The position numbers were made by a program, and so were the translations under genes. Shown here piece by piece: positions 7,993-17,696 of a stretch of DNA of 64,000 nt. This DNA is from Alteromonas gracilis (lineage in GTDB: Bacteria > Pseudomonadota > Gammaproteobacteria > Enterobacterales > Alteromonadaceae), in contig NZ_PVNO01000031.1 in the NCBI RefSeq assembly GCF_002993325.1, forward strand, positions 310,001 to 374,000, written 5' to 3'. Positions within the stretch are counted from its first letter, which is position 1. Each line of letters begins with the position of its first letter. The notes beneath the pieces were generated by a model that was not told where the DNA came from, ran no database searches, and was given only the letters and a program-made list of their open reading frames with translations.

Positions 7993-9637
7993 TACTAAAC
8001 CCGCCTATTTAACGTTATTGCTCGCCCTAGCTCATGGTGTAGCAGGCATCAGTATCTTGGTTATTTCTTCTTGGTTTATTGCCGTCAGCGCAATTGCGCC
8101 TGTGGGCTTTAACTATGTCATTCCTGCTGTTGTCATCCGCGCACTTGCGCTACTTCGTATTGCATCAGGCTACGCCAGTATGTGGGTTGGCCACAACGAT
8201 TTACTCGCTCGAATAGCCAATATTAGATTAGGCGTATTTAGCCAGCTTGAAAACAGCCAGATCAATGAAAAAGCCTTAACGACGGAAGCACTAGCTCATC
8301 ATACCGAAGAGCTTGCTAGTCGTTGGATAGCGTGGATAGCACCGCTGTCTAGCATTATGTTTATTTTCACAAGTCTTTGTTTTATCGCCACGTGGTTTGA
8401 CTTTCCCGGTGCAGGATTGCTTATTGTCCTTTTTGCGGCGTGGTCGATAGCCGTGACATTACAAGGGCTAAGGGCGCTTCGTATCGCTAAGCGCGCAACG
8501 TGCGCGAATGCCGAGTTTAGACAATCGTCAAACAACTTTTTAAATAGCAGCGCAATATGGCATTTAAACAGAGGGCTTGTAGGTCAGTGCGAAGACAATG
8601 CTACCCAGCAGCATAATAGCCATAGCGCTTCTAATGCCAGCACGCTGGATGTTAAAGAGATAAAAGCATCGAACATAGTCGGAAAAAACGTTAGTGCTAA
8701 AGCAGTATGGCAAGAAAAGATCGCACAAAAAAATACAGCTAGTCGCACCGCGTGGTGGTTTCAGGGTATAGCGTTTTTGCTGGTTGTGCTTATGATATCT
8801 GGTGCTTTATCCATCGCGCAGACGCTGCTTTTTGCTCCCATCGCTATCGTAGTGCCTATGGTATTGCTAGCGGCGCCCGATTGGGCTGGGAACGCTTTTT
8901 CAAGCATATCTAAGTTTGCACAATACAAGCAGAGCGCAAAAGCGCTTCGGCAAATGAAAACAACGCCCATCAAGATGCTTTGTGAAAGAGAGATAAATAC
9001 CGCGATAACCTTAACGGATTTTTCGATAAAAGGTCGTCGTACGAACAAAGTGAATACAAGCATGCCAGCTAAAGGTGTGGTTTGTGTGTCAGGTGCCTCT
9101 GGTTGTGGTAAATCATCTTTGCTTCAGGGGCTCGCGGGGCTACTTCCTGCTAACGGTAAACGAGAGATTGATGGCGTTAACATACCTCCTGGTTTAGTCT
9201 CTAACTGGCGCTATGTTGAGCAAGAGCCCATCATATTATCTGGCACGCTTGCTTTAAATTTAGATCCTGCTGGACAGGAAATACCCCACAATCAAATGAC
9301 GACGCTGGTGCAAGAGCTAGGTTTGGATAAGGGCCTATTATTGTCTACTTGGGTAGGCAAAGCGGGGCGGCCACTGTCCGGTGGTGAAAAAAAGCGCGTA
9401 GCGCTAGCTCGAGCTATTTTAGCTAAACCACGAGTATTGCTTGTGGATGAGCCGTTTGAAGGCTTAGACATTCACACACAACAACGTGTGTGTGACGTGT
9501 TAAACCGCTATGCTACCGATAAGCTAGTGATAATTGCTTCACATGTCACCCCTAAAGCCCTCGTGGTGCAAAAAAACGTACAGTTAGACGAAGCGAGTGT
9601 GGTCACCGTCAATGGCGAGCATCGCGCTACTTTGTAG
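7985..9637 (+). CDS. cydC: Thiol/haem ABC exporter, CydC subunit
   Basis: 550 residues; partner of CydD in the heterodimeric exporter required for cytochrome bd assembly. An N-terminal membrane domain (to about 300) contains a low-complexity Ser/Asn/His-rich insertion around residues 200-235. The ATPase domain has Walker A GASGCGKSS, signature LSGGEKKRVALARAIL, Walker B VLLVDEPFEGLD and an H-loop His in IIASHV. It overlaps cydD by 8 nt. Its 3' end overlaps the stop of the convergent sugar transporter (9627) by 11 nt, with no room for a separate terminator. Confidence 0.94.
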   Translation: MNSTKPAYLTLLLALAHGVAGISILVISSWFIAVSAIAPVGFNYVIPAVVIRALALLRIASGYASMWVGHNDLLARIANIRLGVFSQLENSQINEKALTTEALAHHTEELASRWIAWIAPLSSIMFIFTSLCFIATWFDFPGAGLLIVLFAAWSIAVTLQGLRALRIAKRATCANAEFRQSSNNFLNSSAIWHLNRGLVGQCEDNATQQHNSHSASNASTLDVKEIKASNIVGKNVSAKAVWQEKIAQKNTASRTAWWFQGIAFLLVVLMISGALSIAQTLLFAPIAIVVPMVLLAAPDWAGNAFSSISKFAQYKQSAKALRQMKTTPIKMLCEREINTAITLTDFSIKGRRTNKVNTSMPAKGVVCVSGASGCGKSSLLQGLAGLLPANGKREIDGVNIPPGLVSNWRYVEQEPIILSGTLALNLDPAGQEIPHNQMTTLVQELGLDKGLLLSTWVGKAGRPLSGGEKKRVALARAILAKPRVLLVDEPFEGLDIHTQQRVCDVLNRYATDKLVIIASHVTPKALVVQKNVQLDEASVVTVNGEHRATL

Positions 9638-11201
9638 CGAACTGTTCAAAGTCTTTTGTAATGTCTTCCAAGCTTCTTCCTTTTGTTTCAGGGAAGAGCT
9701 TGGCGACCAGTATCAAGCTCACTAAAGCAAAGCCGCCGTATATGGCAAAAGTGGCGGCAGCCCCCAAATTGGCTAGCTCCCATGGGAATACCATTTGAAC
9801 CAAGAAGCTTGTGAGTGAATTCACCATACCCACTAAAGAAATAGCCAGTGCTCGAGTTTGGTTAGGAAATATCTCGGCAAGCATGGCCCACATAACAGGG
9901 CCCAACGACATAGCGAACGAAGCAACAAAGGCTATGATGCCAAAAAGCACTAACGGCGCATTCATAGTGATACTGCTAGTAAGTAGCGGTTGTTGATAGG
10001 TGTCGTATTCACTGCTTGTTAGCACAGCCTTAAGCGCACGTTTAAAGCTTACATCTGAATAATAGGTTTCTTTGATTAACGGAGTTAGCTTGGCAGCGAC
10101 CGAAGGACTCTCTTGAGAAAGTTCTGTAATCTCAGTTTGCTGTACTTGATACGTTGCCTGCTTAAACCCATAAGTGCAGATAGCCATACTGATCACTACG
10201 CCAGTAAGACCTATCAACAACAAAGGCTTTCTGCCCCACTTATCAATGGTTAACATGGCGACTATGGTGAACGCTACGTTTACCACGCCAATCAATACCG
10301 CTTGCATAAAGGCAGCATTGGTACCTACACCACTTTGTTCAAAAATAGTAGGAGCGTAGAAAAAGATAACGTTGATGCCGGTAATTTGCTGCGCAATGGC
10401 AATGATGATTCCCACCATCAAAGGAAAACGCATGGCTTTTGTTTTTAGAAAGCCAAGGCGCTCGCCTAGTGACCAAGATCTTTCTTTCAACGATGACGAA
10501 ATGTCTTCAACCAGCGCTTTTGCTTGTGCGTGGTCGAATAAGCGGTTTATTACCTGCTCTGCCTCTTGCTGACGGCCCTTTAATACCAGCCAACGGGGGC
10601 TGCGAGGAATAGTAAAAAGTAAGCTAAACCAAATAAGTGCTGGGATAATTTCTAGGCCCAACATGTAGCGCCACAAATGGCTATCTAAGCCTATGTCGGT
10701 CACCCAAGGCGCTGCGCTGTTACTTAGCTGTAATAAATAATAATTGGTGAAATAAGACAGGGCGAAACCAAACACAATGTTGAGCTGGTTTACCGACACC
10801 ATCTTTCCCCTATTACGTGGTGCGCTAATTTCGGAAATATACAGTGGTGCGATAATTAGTGAACAGAATGCGATGCCGCCGATGAACCGAGAAAGCACCA
10901 GCAGTTCGAAATTGGGAGCGAGGGCAGAACCAACAGACGAAAGTAAATATAAGAAAGCCACTAGTATGAGCGCTTTTCGCCTGCCTGTAGCGTCACTGAT
11001 ACCGCCAGCAAATAGCATAGCGATGAGGGCTCCAAGGGTAGGTGAACTGACAACAAATCCCTGCTGCCAGTCATTTAAGCCAAATTCAGCGTCTATAAAG
11101 CCGTTTGCTCCCGCTATTACACTGGCATCGAAACCGAAAATAAAGCCTCCAAGCGAGACAATTAGGGTGTAATACAGAGATGGAGACAGGGCTTTATTCA
11201 T
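9627..11201 (-). CDS. MFS sugar porter (sugar:H+ symporter family)
   Basis: 524 residues, 12 predicted membrane helices. Sugar-porter signatures are clear: GFIFGFDASVIAG in helix 1, DATGRRKALI after helix 2, RFIGGIAF, PRSPRWLV in the central loop, DKWGRKPLL after helix 8, and the C-terminal PETKGRSLE. A longer extracytoplasmic loop (about 350-400) separates helices 9 and 10. It probably carries glucose or a related hexose or glucoside into the cytoplasm. It is the last gene of a minus-strand operon GH1 - lacI - MFS; its ATG is one base after the LacI stop, so translation is probably coupled. Regulation should follow the LacI operators at 13694-13750. Confidence 0.92.
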   Translation of the reverse strand: MNKALSPSLYYTLIVSLGGFIFGFDASVIAGANGFIDAEFGLNDWQQGFVVSSPTLGALIAMLFAGGISDATGRRKALILVAFLYLLSSVGSALAPNFELLVLSRFIGGIAFCSLIIAPLYISEISAPRNRGKMVSVNQLNIVFGFALSYFTNYYLLQLSNSAAPWVTDIGLDSHLWRYMLGLEIIPALIWFSLLFTIPRSPRWLVLKGRQQEAEQVINRLFDHAQAKALVEDISSSLKERSWSLGERLGFLKTKAMRFPLMVGIIIAIAQQITGINVIFFYAPTIFEQSGVGTNAAFMQAVLIGVVNVAFTIVAMLTIDKWGRKPLLLIGLTGVVISMAICTYGFKQATYQVQQTEITELSQESPSVAAKLTPLIKETYYSDVSFKRALKAVLTSSEYDTYQQPLLTSSITMNAPLVLFGIIAFVASFAMSLGPVMWAMLAEIFPNQTRALAISLVGMVNSLTSFLVQMVFPWELANLGAAATFAIYGGFALVSLILVAKLFPETKGRSLEDITKDFEQFATK

Positions 11202-11202
11202 T

Positions 11203-12204
11203 TTATAGGTTGCCTAATGTATCCCTATTTATCACTTCAGGAACAAACAGATGCTCAATTGGGATAGGGCTCTTGATGTTATAAACATGTTGAAGCACCC
11301 AATAAGCCGCCATTTCTCCCATAGCGTGGATAGGGTTATTTATTGTGGTGAGTTTAGGGTAAAGATAGCGCGAAAATAACACGTTATCGAAGCCAACAAT
11401 GGAAAGCTGTTCAGGAATATCAAAGCCAGCTTCTCTTGCTGCTGTCATTGCACCTGAGGCCATTTCGTCATTGGCACAAACTAGTGCAGTAAATTTTGGA
11501 TAGTGTTTTTGAAGGTGAAGCATGCCTTCTTGGCCTGCTGACTCGTGAAAATCTCCTTCAAACATACTGGTTTCTTCAAACTTAATCCCAGCCTCTTCAA
11601 GCGCGCGCTTGTGGCCTGAAAGCCGATCGCTGGCATCTTTTTTAAACAGTGGACCGCTGATATACCCAATATTCTTGTGGCCAGCATTAATTGCCGCCTG
11701 TGTGGCTAGATAGCCGCCTTGTTCGTTGTCTACAACAAAGCAGTTGTCATTTAAGTCATCTACCTTGCGGTTAATAACAACAACGGGAATATTACCGTCG
11801 ACCAGTTGTTTTAGATACTCGTCAGATACTGCTTCAGCGTGCAAAATGAGAGCGTCACAGCGACGACTTTTTAAAAACTCTATGGCCTCGTGTTCACGTT
11901 TTTCATCGACGTGCCCAGCGGTAATGATAACGTGCTTGCCGTTTTGCTTTAGCACCTGTTCTACGGTACTCATCAAGTCGCCAAAGTAGGAGCCATGCAA
12001 TTCTGATACGAGTAAACCTACACTGTTCGTGCGGTTTGACGCCAAAGACTGGGCAATAGCGTTGGGTTGATACCCCAATGATGCCATTGCGTCTTCTACT
12101 TTTTTGCGCGTGCGCTCACTCACCCGCGCGTTACCATTCATAACACGAGAAACGGTAGCTAGTGAAACACCCGCAGCTTCTGAGACTTGATAAATTGTTG
12201 CCAT
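11203..12204 (-). CDS. LacI-family transcriptional repressor of the beta-glucan locus
   Basis: 333 residues. The N-terminal HTH (TIYQVSEAAGVSLATVSRVMNG, residues 2-23) and hinge helix (PNAIAQSLASNRT) are typical LacI, followed by a periplasmic-binding-protein-like sugar domain (SVGLLVSELHGSYFG ... VVINRKVD ... CANDEMASGAMTAA ... FDNVLFSRYLYPKLTTI). It lies between a beta-glucosidase and a sugar transporter in one operon. LacI proteins bind palindromes with a central CG, and six TGTAAGCGCTTACA-type sites in this window at the GH1/FHS, GH16 and TonB receptor promoters are the natural candidates. The inducer is probably glucose, a beta-glucoside or a laminari-oligosaccharide (inference). Confidence 0.94.
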   Translation of the reverse strand: MATIYQVSEAAGVSLATVSRVMNGNARVSERTRKKVEDAMASLGYQPNAIAQSLASNRTNSVGLLVSELHGSYFGDLMSTVEQVLKQNGKHVIITAGHVDEKREHEAIEFLKSRRCDALILHAEAVSDEYLKQLVDGNIPVVVINRKVDDLNDNCFVVDNEQGGYLATQAAINAGHKNIGYISGPLFKKDASDRLSGHKRALEEAGIKFEETSMFEGDFHESAGQEGMLHLQKHYPKFTALVCANDEMASGAMTAAREAGFDIPEQLSIVGFDNVLFSRYLYPKLTTINNPIHAMGEMAAYWVLQHVYNIKSPIPIEHLFVPEVINRDTLGNL

Positions 12205-12222
12205 ACAGTTCGGTACTTATTC

Positions 12223-13581
12223 TTATTTGATACCGCTAATGTACCCATTTACACGGCTCTTAACCAGTTTTGAGTAGGCTAACGCACTTTGTTTCAACGT
12301 ACGCTTTTGCGTCTCATAGTCTACATACACGATGCCAAAGCGTTTTGAATAGCCCAGCGCCCATTCAAAGTTATCCATTAAGCTCCAGGCAAAATATCCG
12401 CGTATATCCACACCTTGCTTCATCGCTTCATCAACCGCGTTAAGGTGGGTATGGAAATAGGCAGTTCGATCGTCATCTTTTACTTCGCCGCCAATTAGCT
12501 CATCGTTCATTGCCGCACCGTTCTCAGTGATGTAGATAGGCGGCAGCGCGTAGCGCTGGTTAAGATCGACTAATAATTCTGTAAATGCATCTGGCGTGAT
12601 TTCCCAACCCATAGCCGTAAGTTCGGTGGTAGCAGGAGGGACAACTTCAAACCAACCTGCGCCGTCGCTTTTGTACAGAGTGCGGGTGTAAAAGTTGATA
12701 CCCAAATAATCGATAGGCTGTGAAATAAGGTCCATATCACCATCTAGGATCTCAGGCCTTACGTCCGCGTCTAGTCGCTCAATTACGTCAGGGTACTTAC
12801 CATCTATGATTGGCTGTAAATACCATTGATTATGATATTCATCGGCAAGTTTTGCGGCTTCAAGATCGTTGCTATCACTGCCTATCGTGTGGCAGTTGCT
12901 GAAGTTAAGCACAATCCCATTTTTGCTGTTTGGGCACAGGCGCTTAAGTACTTTTAGCGCTAGGCCGTGAGCAAGTAGTAGATGATGAGCTGCCCGACGC
13001 CCGTTAGCCATGCCTGTTTTGCCAGGCGCGTGTATTCCTTCTTCGTAACCTAAGTAAGCAGAGCAGAAGGGCTCATTTAACGTGGCGTATGAATAAACTT
13101 TTTCGCCTAATGTACTTGCAACAGCTTCGGCATATTTCTCAAATTCAAAGGCAGTGTCGCGGTTGAGCCAGCCTCCGTTGTCCTCTAGATGTTGAGGAAG
13201 GTCCCAATGATATAGTGTTACGAACACTTTCATACCACGCTCAACAACTTCGTTCACTAGGTTGACGTAAAACTGCATGCCCACTTCGTTAACGGTGCCA
13301 TCCTGATTCATAACGCGAGGCCAAGAAATAGATAGGCGATAAGCGTCTAATCCAAGGGAGTCAATAAGCTCAATATCCTGTTTCCAAAGCTTCACATGAT
13401 CGCAGGCAATATCTCCGTTTGTGCTGTCGGAAATTGTATTTTCTTCTGCACAAAATCTGTCCCAAATACAATCTAACCTCCCCCCTCTATCCCCTTCTAT
13501 TTGAAAGCTTGATGTAGCCACACCAAATAAAAAATCTTTCGATAACATCGCTGAAGTAGAAGGGAGGTTAATTTCTGGCAT
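12223..13581 (-). CDS. GH1 beta-glucosidase, cytoplasmic
   Basis: 452 residues from the ATG at 13581. An upstream in-frame ATG at 13677 would add 32 residues that match no GH1 start, while MPEINLPSTSAMLSKDFLFG followed by VATSSFQIEG is a normal GH1 N-terminus. Catalytic residues are Glu170 (acid/base, in TLNEPF) and Glu353 (nucleophile, in YITENG). FAWSLMDNFEWALGYSKRFG near the end (written here in part) is the conserved aglycone-site block. There is no signal peptide, so it cleaves imported beta-glucosides or short beta-glucans to glucose in the cytoplasm. It heads the minus-strand operon with lacI (18-nt gap) and the sugar porter, and two LacI-type operators lie 113-169 nt upstream. Confidence 0.95.
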   Translation of the reverse strand: MPEINLPSTSAMLSKDFLFGVATSSFQIEGDRGGRLDCIWDRFCAEENTISDSTNGDIACDHVKLWKQDIELIDSLGLDAYRLSISWPRVMNQDGTVNEVGMQFYVNLVNEVVERGMKVFVTLYHWDLPQHLEDNGGWLNRDTAFEFEKYAEAVASTLGEKVYSYATLNEPFCSAYLGYEEGIHAPGKTGMANGRRAAHHLLLAHGLALKVLKRLCPNSKNGIVLNFSNCHTIGSDSNDLEAAKLADEYHNQWYLQPIIDGKYPDVIERLDADVRPEILDGDMDLISQPIDYLGINFYTRTLYKSDGAGWFEVVPPATTELTAMGWEITPDAFTELLVDLNQRYALPPIYITENGAAMNDELIGGEVKDDDRTAYFHTHLNAVDEAMKQGVDIRGYFAWSLMDNFEWALGYSKRFGIVYVDYETQKRTLKQSALAYSKLVKSRVNGYISGIK

Positions 13582-13693
13582 CGTGAGAATGTCCTGATTA
13601 TTACAAAATCTTATATTTACAATGTGCAATACAAAGTAAATAACATCATATTTACATTGAATTCGATAACGCTTCATGTAATTATCTGCTCAA

Positions 13694-13707
13694 TGTAAGC
13701 GCTTACA
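13694..13707. promoter_or_regulatory. LacI-type operator 1 (GH1 / FHS permease divergent promoter)
   Basis: TGTAAGCGCTTACA, a perfect 14-bp palindrome with central CG, in the divergent gap between GH1 (start 13581) and the FHS permease (start 13797). Identical or near-identical copies lie at 13737, 25900, 25931, 26292 and 26333. Likely bound by the LacI protein encoded at 11203-12204. Confidence 0.85.
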
Positions 13708-13736
13708 AAATTATTAAAAGGCTATTTTTGCTGTTG

Positions 13737-13750
13737 TGTAAGCGCTTTCA
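13737..13750. promoter_or_regulatory. LacI-type operator 2 (GH1 / FHS permease divergent promoter)
   Basis: TGTAAGCGCTTTCA, one mismatch from the perfect palindrome, 43 nt (about four helical turns) from operator 1 and 47 nt before the GTG of the FHS permease. The spacing would allow both faces of the divergent promoter to be controlled together. Confidence 0.8.
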
Positions 13751-13796
13751 AATTTAAATCTATCATTAATTCGAAAAATAGCAACAGAGGTTATTT

Positions 13797-15059
13797 GTGG
13801 ACACACCAGTGCAGCCTAATAATTTAAACGCCCAAGAGGGAAATGTGAATGGTAGTTACCGTTTTGCACTTATCTCGCTTACTACGTTGTTTTTCATGTG
13901 GGGTTTTATAACGTGCTTGAACGACATTCTCATACCTTATCTAAAAGGGGCTTTTAATTTAAGCTTCACACAAGCAATGCTTATTCAGTTTTGCTTTTTT
14001 AGTGCCTATTTTGTCGTATCTTTACCAGCCGGTATGGTGGTGTCGCGCATTGGTTATCAAAAAGGTATTGTTCTAGGTTTGGGCATAGCCTGTGTTGGAT
14101 GTTTGTTGTTTTTCCCTGCTGCCTCGACCCAAATATACGGTATTTTCTTACTAGCGCTTTTTATCCTGGCGTCGGGAATTACCGTTCTTCAAGTTTCTGC
14201 AAACCCTTATGTTACCGCTCTTGGTGACCCTAATACTGCCTCTTCACGCCTGACGATGACTCAAGCGTTTAATGCGTTTGGTACCACAGTTGCTCCGTTT
14301 TTTGGCTCCTACCTGATTTACGGGGCTACTGGAGAGCATGGCGGCGGCACGCCAAGTGCGTCAGATGTCCAAGTGCCTTATCTGATTCTTGCTGCTTCGT
14401 TACTTTTATTAGCGCTTGTTTTTATGTATTTGAAGCTACCTAAGCTAAATCATACCAGCGCCAGTACGGGTGTATTTAAAGGCGGCGCGTGGCACCACAA
14501 GCATCTTGTTTTAGGCGCAGTAGGCATATTTATGTATGTAGGCGCTGAAGTTGCTATTGGCAGTATGTTAGTGAACTATTTAGCGAGCCCTGCAGTTGGG
14601 GGGCTTACCGAGGCAGGTGCTGCAAAACTTCTGGCTTACTACTGGGGTGGTGCCATGGTCGGACGATTCATCGGTGCAGTAGTCATGCAAAAAATATCTG
14701 GCGGCTATGTGTTGGCGTTCAACGCCTGCGTTGCGATCGTATTAATTTTGTTATCCCTTTCAAGTACGGGAAGCGTAGCGCTATGGACTATACTCGGTGT
14801 GGGCTTATTTAACTCAATTATGTTCCCTACTATTTTTAGTCTTGCCCTTCAGCAGTTGGGGAAAGATACGCCGCAAGGCTCAGGTATTCTATGCTTGGCA
14901 ATAGTAGGTGGCGCTATCGTGCCCTTGCTTCAAGGAATGCTGGCGGACTCTATCGGCGTCACATTGTCGTTTTTACTTCCAGCTTCTTGCTATCTCTACA
15001 TCGCCTATTATGGTCTTGTGGGAAGCCGCGTAGCTAAATTTCAATCCACTGAAAAGTAA
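13797..15059 (+). CDS. FHS-family (GluP/FucP-like) sugar:H+ permease
   Basis: 420 residues, 12 membrane helices. The start region [20 protein letters not shown] and the following [20 protein letters not shown] (helices 1-2) plus [13 protein letters not shown] in helix 4-5 are strong signatures of the glucose/galactose/fucose permease family. It imports glucose or a related hexose by proton symport. The start is a GTG preceded by CAGAGG. The GH3 gene follows after 12 nt, forming a divergent operon relative to GH1. Two LacI-type operators lie just upstream. Confidence 0.93.
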   Translation: MDTPVQPNNLNAQEGNVNGSYRFALISLTTLFFMWGFITCLNDILIPYLKGAFNLSFTQAMLIQFCFFSAYFVVSLPAGMVVSRIGYQKGIVLGLGIACVGCLLFFPAASTQIYGIFLLALFILASGITVLQVSANPYVTALGDPNTASSRLTMTQAFNAFGTTVAPFFGSYLIYGATGEHGGGTPSASDVQVPYLILAASLLLLALVFMYLKLPKLNHTSASTGVFKGGAWHHKHLVLGAVGIFMYVGAEVAIGSMLVNYLASPAVGGLTEAGAAKLLAYYWGGAMVGRFIGAVVMQKISGGYVLAFNACVAIVLILLSLSSTGSVALWTILGVGLFNSIMFPTIFSLALQQLGKDTPQGSGILCLAIVGGAIVPLLQGMLADSIGVTLSFLLPASCYLYIAYYGLVGSRVAKFQSTEK

Positions 15060-15071
15060 CGAGGATTAATA

Positions 15072-17624
15072 ATGCGAAAAAGTCTAATCGCAAAAGTTGT
15101 TACAGGTGCACTAGTTAGTGTTTTAGTTAGTGCTTGTACAACCGAGAATAACGCTTCTTCAGTTAACAGTGCCGATGATAAACCGAATAAAGCCAGTGAA
15201 ATTTGGCCTGTACTAAATATCGAGGTGACGGCTGACCCAGCGGTAGAAAGCAAGGTTTCAGACATTCTTTCTACCATGACACTTGAGCAAAAAATTGCAC
15301 AGATGATCCAGCCTGAAATTCGCAATATAACCGTCGAGGATATGCGTAAGTACGGATTTGGTTCTTACCTAAACGGTGGTGGCGCATTCCCTAATAACGA
15401 CAAGCATGCGACACCTGAAGACTGGGTAGCGCTTGCCGAAAAACTATATCAAGCGTCGGTAGACGACAGCCTAGACGGTTCGACTATTCCAACGATGTGG
15501 GGAACGGATGCGGTTCACGGTCATAACAATGTTATTGGTGCGACTTTATTTCCTCATAACATAGGTTTAGGTGCAGCAAACAACCCTGAGCTAGTAGAGG
15601 AAATTGCCCATATCACAGCAAAAGAAGTGATGGCGACAGGTATTGATTGGGTATTTGCACCAACGGTTGCTGTTGTACGTGACGACCGCTGGGGCCGTAC
15701 TTATGAAAGTTATTCTGAAGACCCTGCCATTGTTAGGGAATATGCTACTTCTGTTGTAAAAGGCCTTCAGGGCGCTGCAGAAAAAGATTTTTTAAGCGAC
15801 CAGCGTGTTATCAGTACCGTAAAACATTTCGTGGGTGACGGTGGAACAGTTGGTGGTGATGACCAAGGCGACAATATTGCCAGCGAGCAAGACTTGTTCG
15901 ATATTCATGCCCAAGGTTACGTGGGCGGATTAACGGCGGGTGCTCAGTCGGTCATGGCGTCATTTAACAGCTGGAATGGTGAAAAGCTTCATGGTCACAA
16001 ATACTTATTAACTGACGTACTTAAAGATCAAATGGGTTTCGATGGATTCGTCGTCGGCGATTGGAACGGCCACGGTCAAGTAGCCGGCTGTAATAACGAA
16101 GACTGCGCTCAAGCCATTAACGCCGGCTTGGATATTTTTATGGTGCCTAGTGACTGGAAGGTGCTTTACGACAACACAATCGCTCAAGTGAAAGATGGCA
16201 CTATTGCAATGTCGCGTATTGACGATGCGGTTCGCCGAATTCTTCGCGTCAAAGTTCGAGCAGGCCTATTTGACAAGCCAAGTCCGGCTAATCGTCCGCT
16301 ATCGGCCGACCGTTCATTAATTGGTAAAGCTGAGCACCGTGAAGTAGCCGCTCAAGCGGTTCGTGAATCGCTAGTGTTATTGAAAAATAAAGATAAAACG
16401 CTGCCGCTTTCGGCGACTAAACGCATATTGGTAGCAGGTGATGGCGCCGACAATATCGGCAAGCAATCAGGTGGTTGGAGTATTACGTGGCAAGGCACAA
16501 ATAATACGAATGATGACTTCCCAGGTGGCAGCTCAATTTATGACGGTATTAAGGCGCATGTAGAAAACGGGGGTGGTGACGTAGAGCTTTCGGTTGACGG
16601 TAGTTTTGAAACCAAGCCTGACGTAGCGATAGTTGTTTTTGGTGAAGAACCTTATGCTGAAGGCCATGGTGATAGAGAAACCTTAATTTATCAGCACGGC
16701 AGCAAAAAAGACTTAGCACTGCTAGAAAAACTGAAATCCCAAGGTATTCCTGTGGTATCGGTGTTTATCAGTGGTCGTCCAATGTGGGTAAATGCTGAAC
16801 TTAATGCTTCTGACGCGTTTGTTGCGGCTTGGCTTCCGGGGTCTGAAGGTGCAGCGGTAGCCGATGTACTTTTTGGTAAGCATGATTTCAAAGGTAAGCT
16901 TTCTTTCTCTTGGCCGTCGGAACCTCAGCAAATCGTGAATAAGGGCGATGAGATCTACGAACCATTGCTACCCTATGGATTTGGGCTAACCTTTGATGCC
17001 GAAAACGTATTAAGCGATTCGCTAAACACTGAGATAAAAGTAAGCACTGATAACAACGAGACAATGGAAATTCTAAACGGTGCCGTTCAGTCTCCATGGG
17101 TGTTGTGGTTGTATTCGGGTGATGAGTCGTTAACAGTGAGTGCAAGCACTCATACTGTTGGAGCATTGACGTACCGCACCGTCGATAAGGTGGTTCAAGA
17201 AGATGCCCGTAAAGTGACATTTGATGGCTCTGAATTCGCCGCGATGCGCTTTGCAAGTAAGAGCTTTTTCCGCGAGGATTTGAGTGCGCAACTACTTACG
17301 CAAGGTGCGCTTAGCTTTAATGTGAGCCGTCATTCAGATATCACGCAGCCTGTAACTGTGGGAATGAACTGTGAAGGCGAGGGCGACGCGCCAGGAAGTT
17401 GCTCAACACAACTTGATATCAGTGAACAGCTTAAAGCAATGCCTGCTGATACCTGGACGAATGTGAGTATCGACCTACAATGCTTTGTTGACGAAGGTAT
17501 CGACTTTACCGGCCTTGTAGTACCGTTTGAATTAGGTAGTGCGGGTAAAGCAAGCTTGAGTGTGGCAGATATTCAGTTTACGCCAGGTGCGGCAGAGTCA
17601 GCGAGTATAAGCTGTCAGAACTGA
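15072..17624 (+). CDS. GH3 exo-beta-glucosidase, lipoprotein, with ExoP-type C-terminal domain
   Basis: 850 residues. A lipobox (LVSVLVSAC) at about residue 24 marks a membrane-anchored lipoprotein. The GH3 N-terminal barrel contains WGTDAVHGHNN, KHFVGDGGT and the nucleophile Asp330 in GFVVGDWNGH; the second domain follows (RESLVLLKN ... GDRETL ... AAWLPGSEGAA ... GKLSFSWP). From about residue 660 a beta-rich extra domain resembles the C-terminal domain of marine ExoP-type glucan exohydrolases. It removes terminal glucose from beta-1,3/1,4-glucans. It lies 12 nt behind the FHS permease with its own GAGGA ribosome site, in one operon. A strong terminator hairpin at 17652 follows. Confidence 0.95.
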   Translation: MRKSLIAKVVTGALVSVLVSACTTENNASSVNSADDKPNKASEIWPVLNIEVTADPAVESKVSDILSTMTLEQKIAQMIQPEIRNITVEDMRKYGFGSYLNGGGAFPNNDKHATPEDWVALAEKLYQASVDDSLDGSTIPTMWGTDAVHGHNNVIGATLFPHNIGLGAANNPELVEEIAHITAKEVMATGIDWVFAPTVAVVRDDRWGRTYESYSEDPAIVREYATSVVKGLQGAAEKDFLSDQRVISTVKHFVGDGGTVGGDDQGDNIASEQDLFDIHAQGYVGGLTAGAQSVMASFNSWNGEKLHGHKYLLTDVLKDQMGFDGFVVGDWNGHGQVAGCNNEDCAQAINAGLDIFMVPSDWKVLYDNTIAQVKDGTIAMSRIDDAVRRILRVKVRAGLFDKPSPANRPLSADRSLIGKAEHREVAAQAVRESLVLLKNKDKTLPLSATKRILVAGDGADNIGKQSGGWSITWQGTNNTNDDFPGGSSIYDGIKAHVENGGGDVELSVDGSFETKPDVAIVVFGEEPYAEGHGDRETLIYQHGSKKDLALLEKLKSQGIPVVSVFISGRPMWVNAELNASDAFVAAWLPGSEGAAVADVLFGKHDFKGKLSFSWPSEPQQIVNKGDEIYEPLLPYGFGLTFDAENVLSDSLNTEIKVSTDNNETMEILNGAVQSPWVLWLYSGDESLTVSASTHTVGALTYRTVDKVVQEDARKVTFDGSEFAAMRFASKSFFREDLSAQLLTQGALSFNVSRHSDITQPVTVGMNCEGEGDAPGSCSTQLDISEQLKAMPADTWTNVSIDLQCFVDEGIDFTGLVVPFELGSAGKASLSVADIQFTPGAAESASISCQN

Positions 17625-17651
17625 CGAAAGTTTAAGCGTTAATAATATATT

Positions 17652-17683
17652 AAACGTCGCCAGTTTAAACACTGGCGACGTTT
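17652..17683. terminator. Bidirectional terminator between GH3 and DUF3015 gene
   Basis: Perfect 13-bp stem, AAACGTCGCCAGT (17652-17664) and ACTGGCGACGTTT (17671-17683), 6-nt loop, A-rich on the left and T-rich on the right. It lies between two convergent genes and can serve both. Confidence 0.9.
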
Positions 17684-17696
17684 GCTTTGGAAGCTA

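Noticed and set aside
10777..11172. 131-codon plus-strand open frame inside the sugar porter
   Set aside because: Antisense shadow of the MFS gene; composition follows the reverse strand.
13582..13677. Longer GH1 start at 13677
   Set aside because: The added 32 residues match no GH1 N-terminus.
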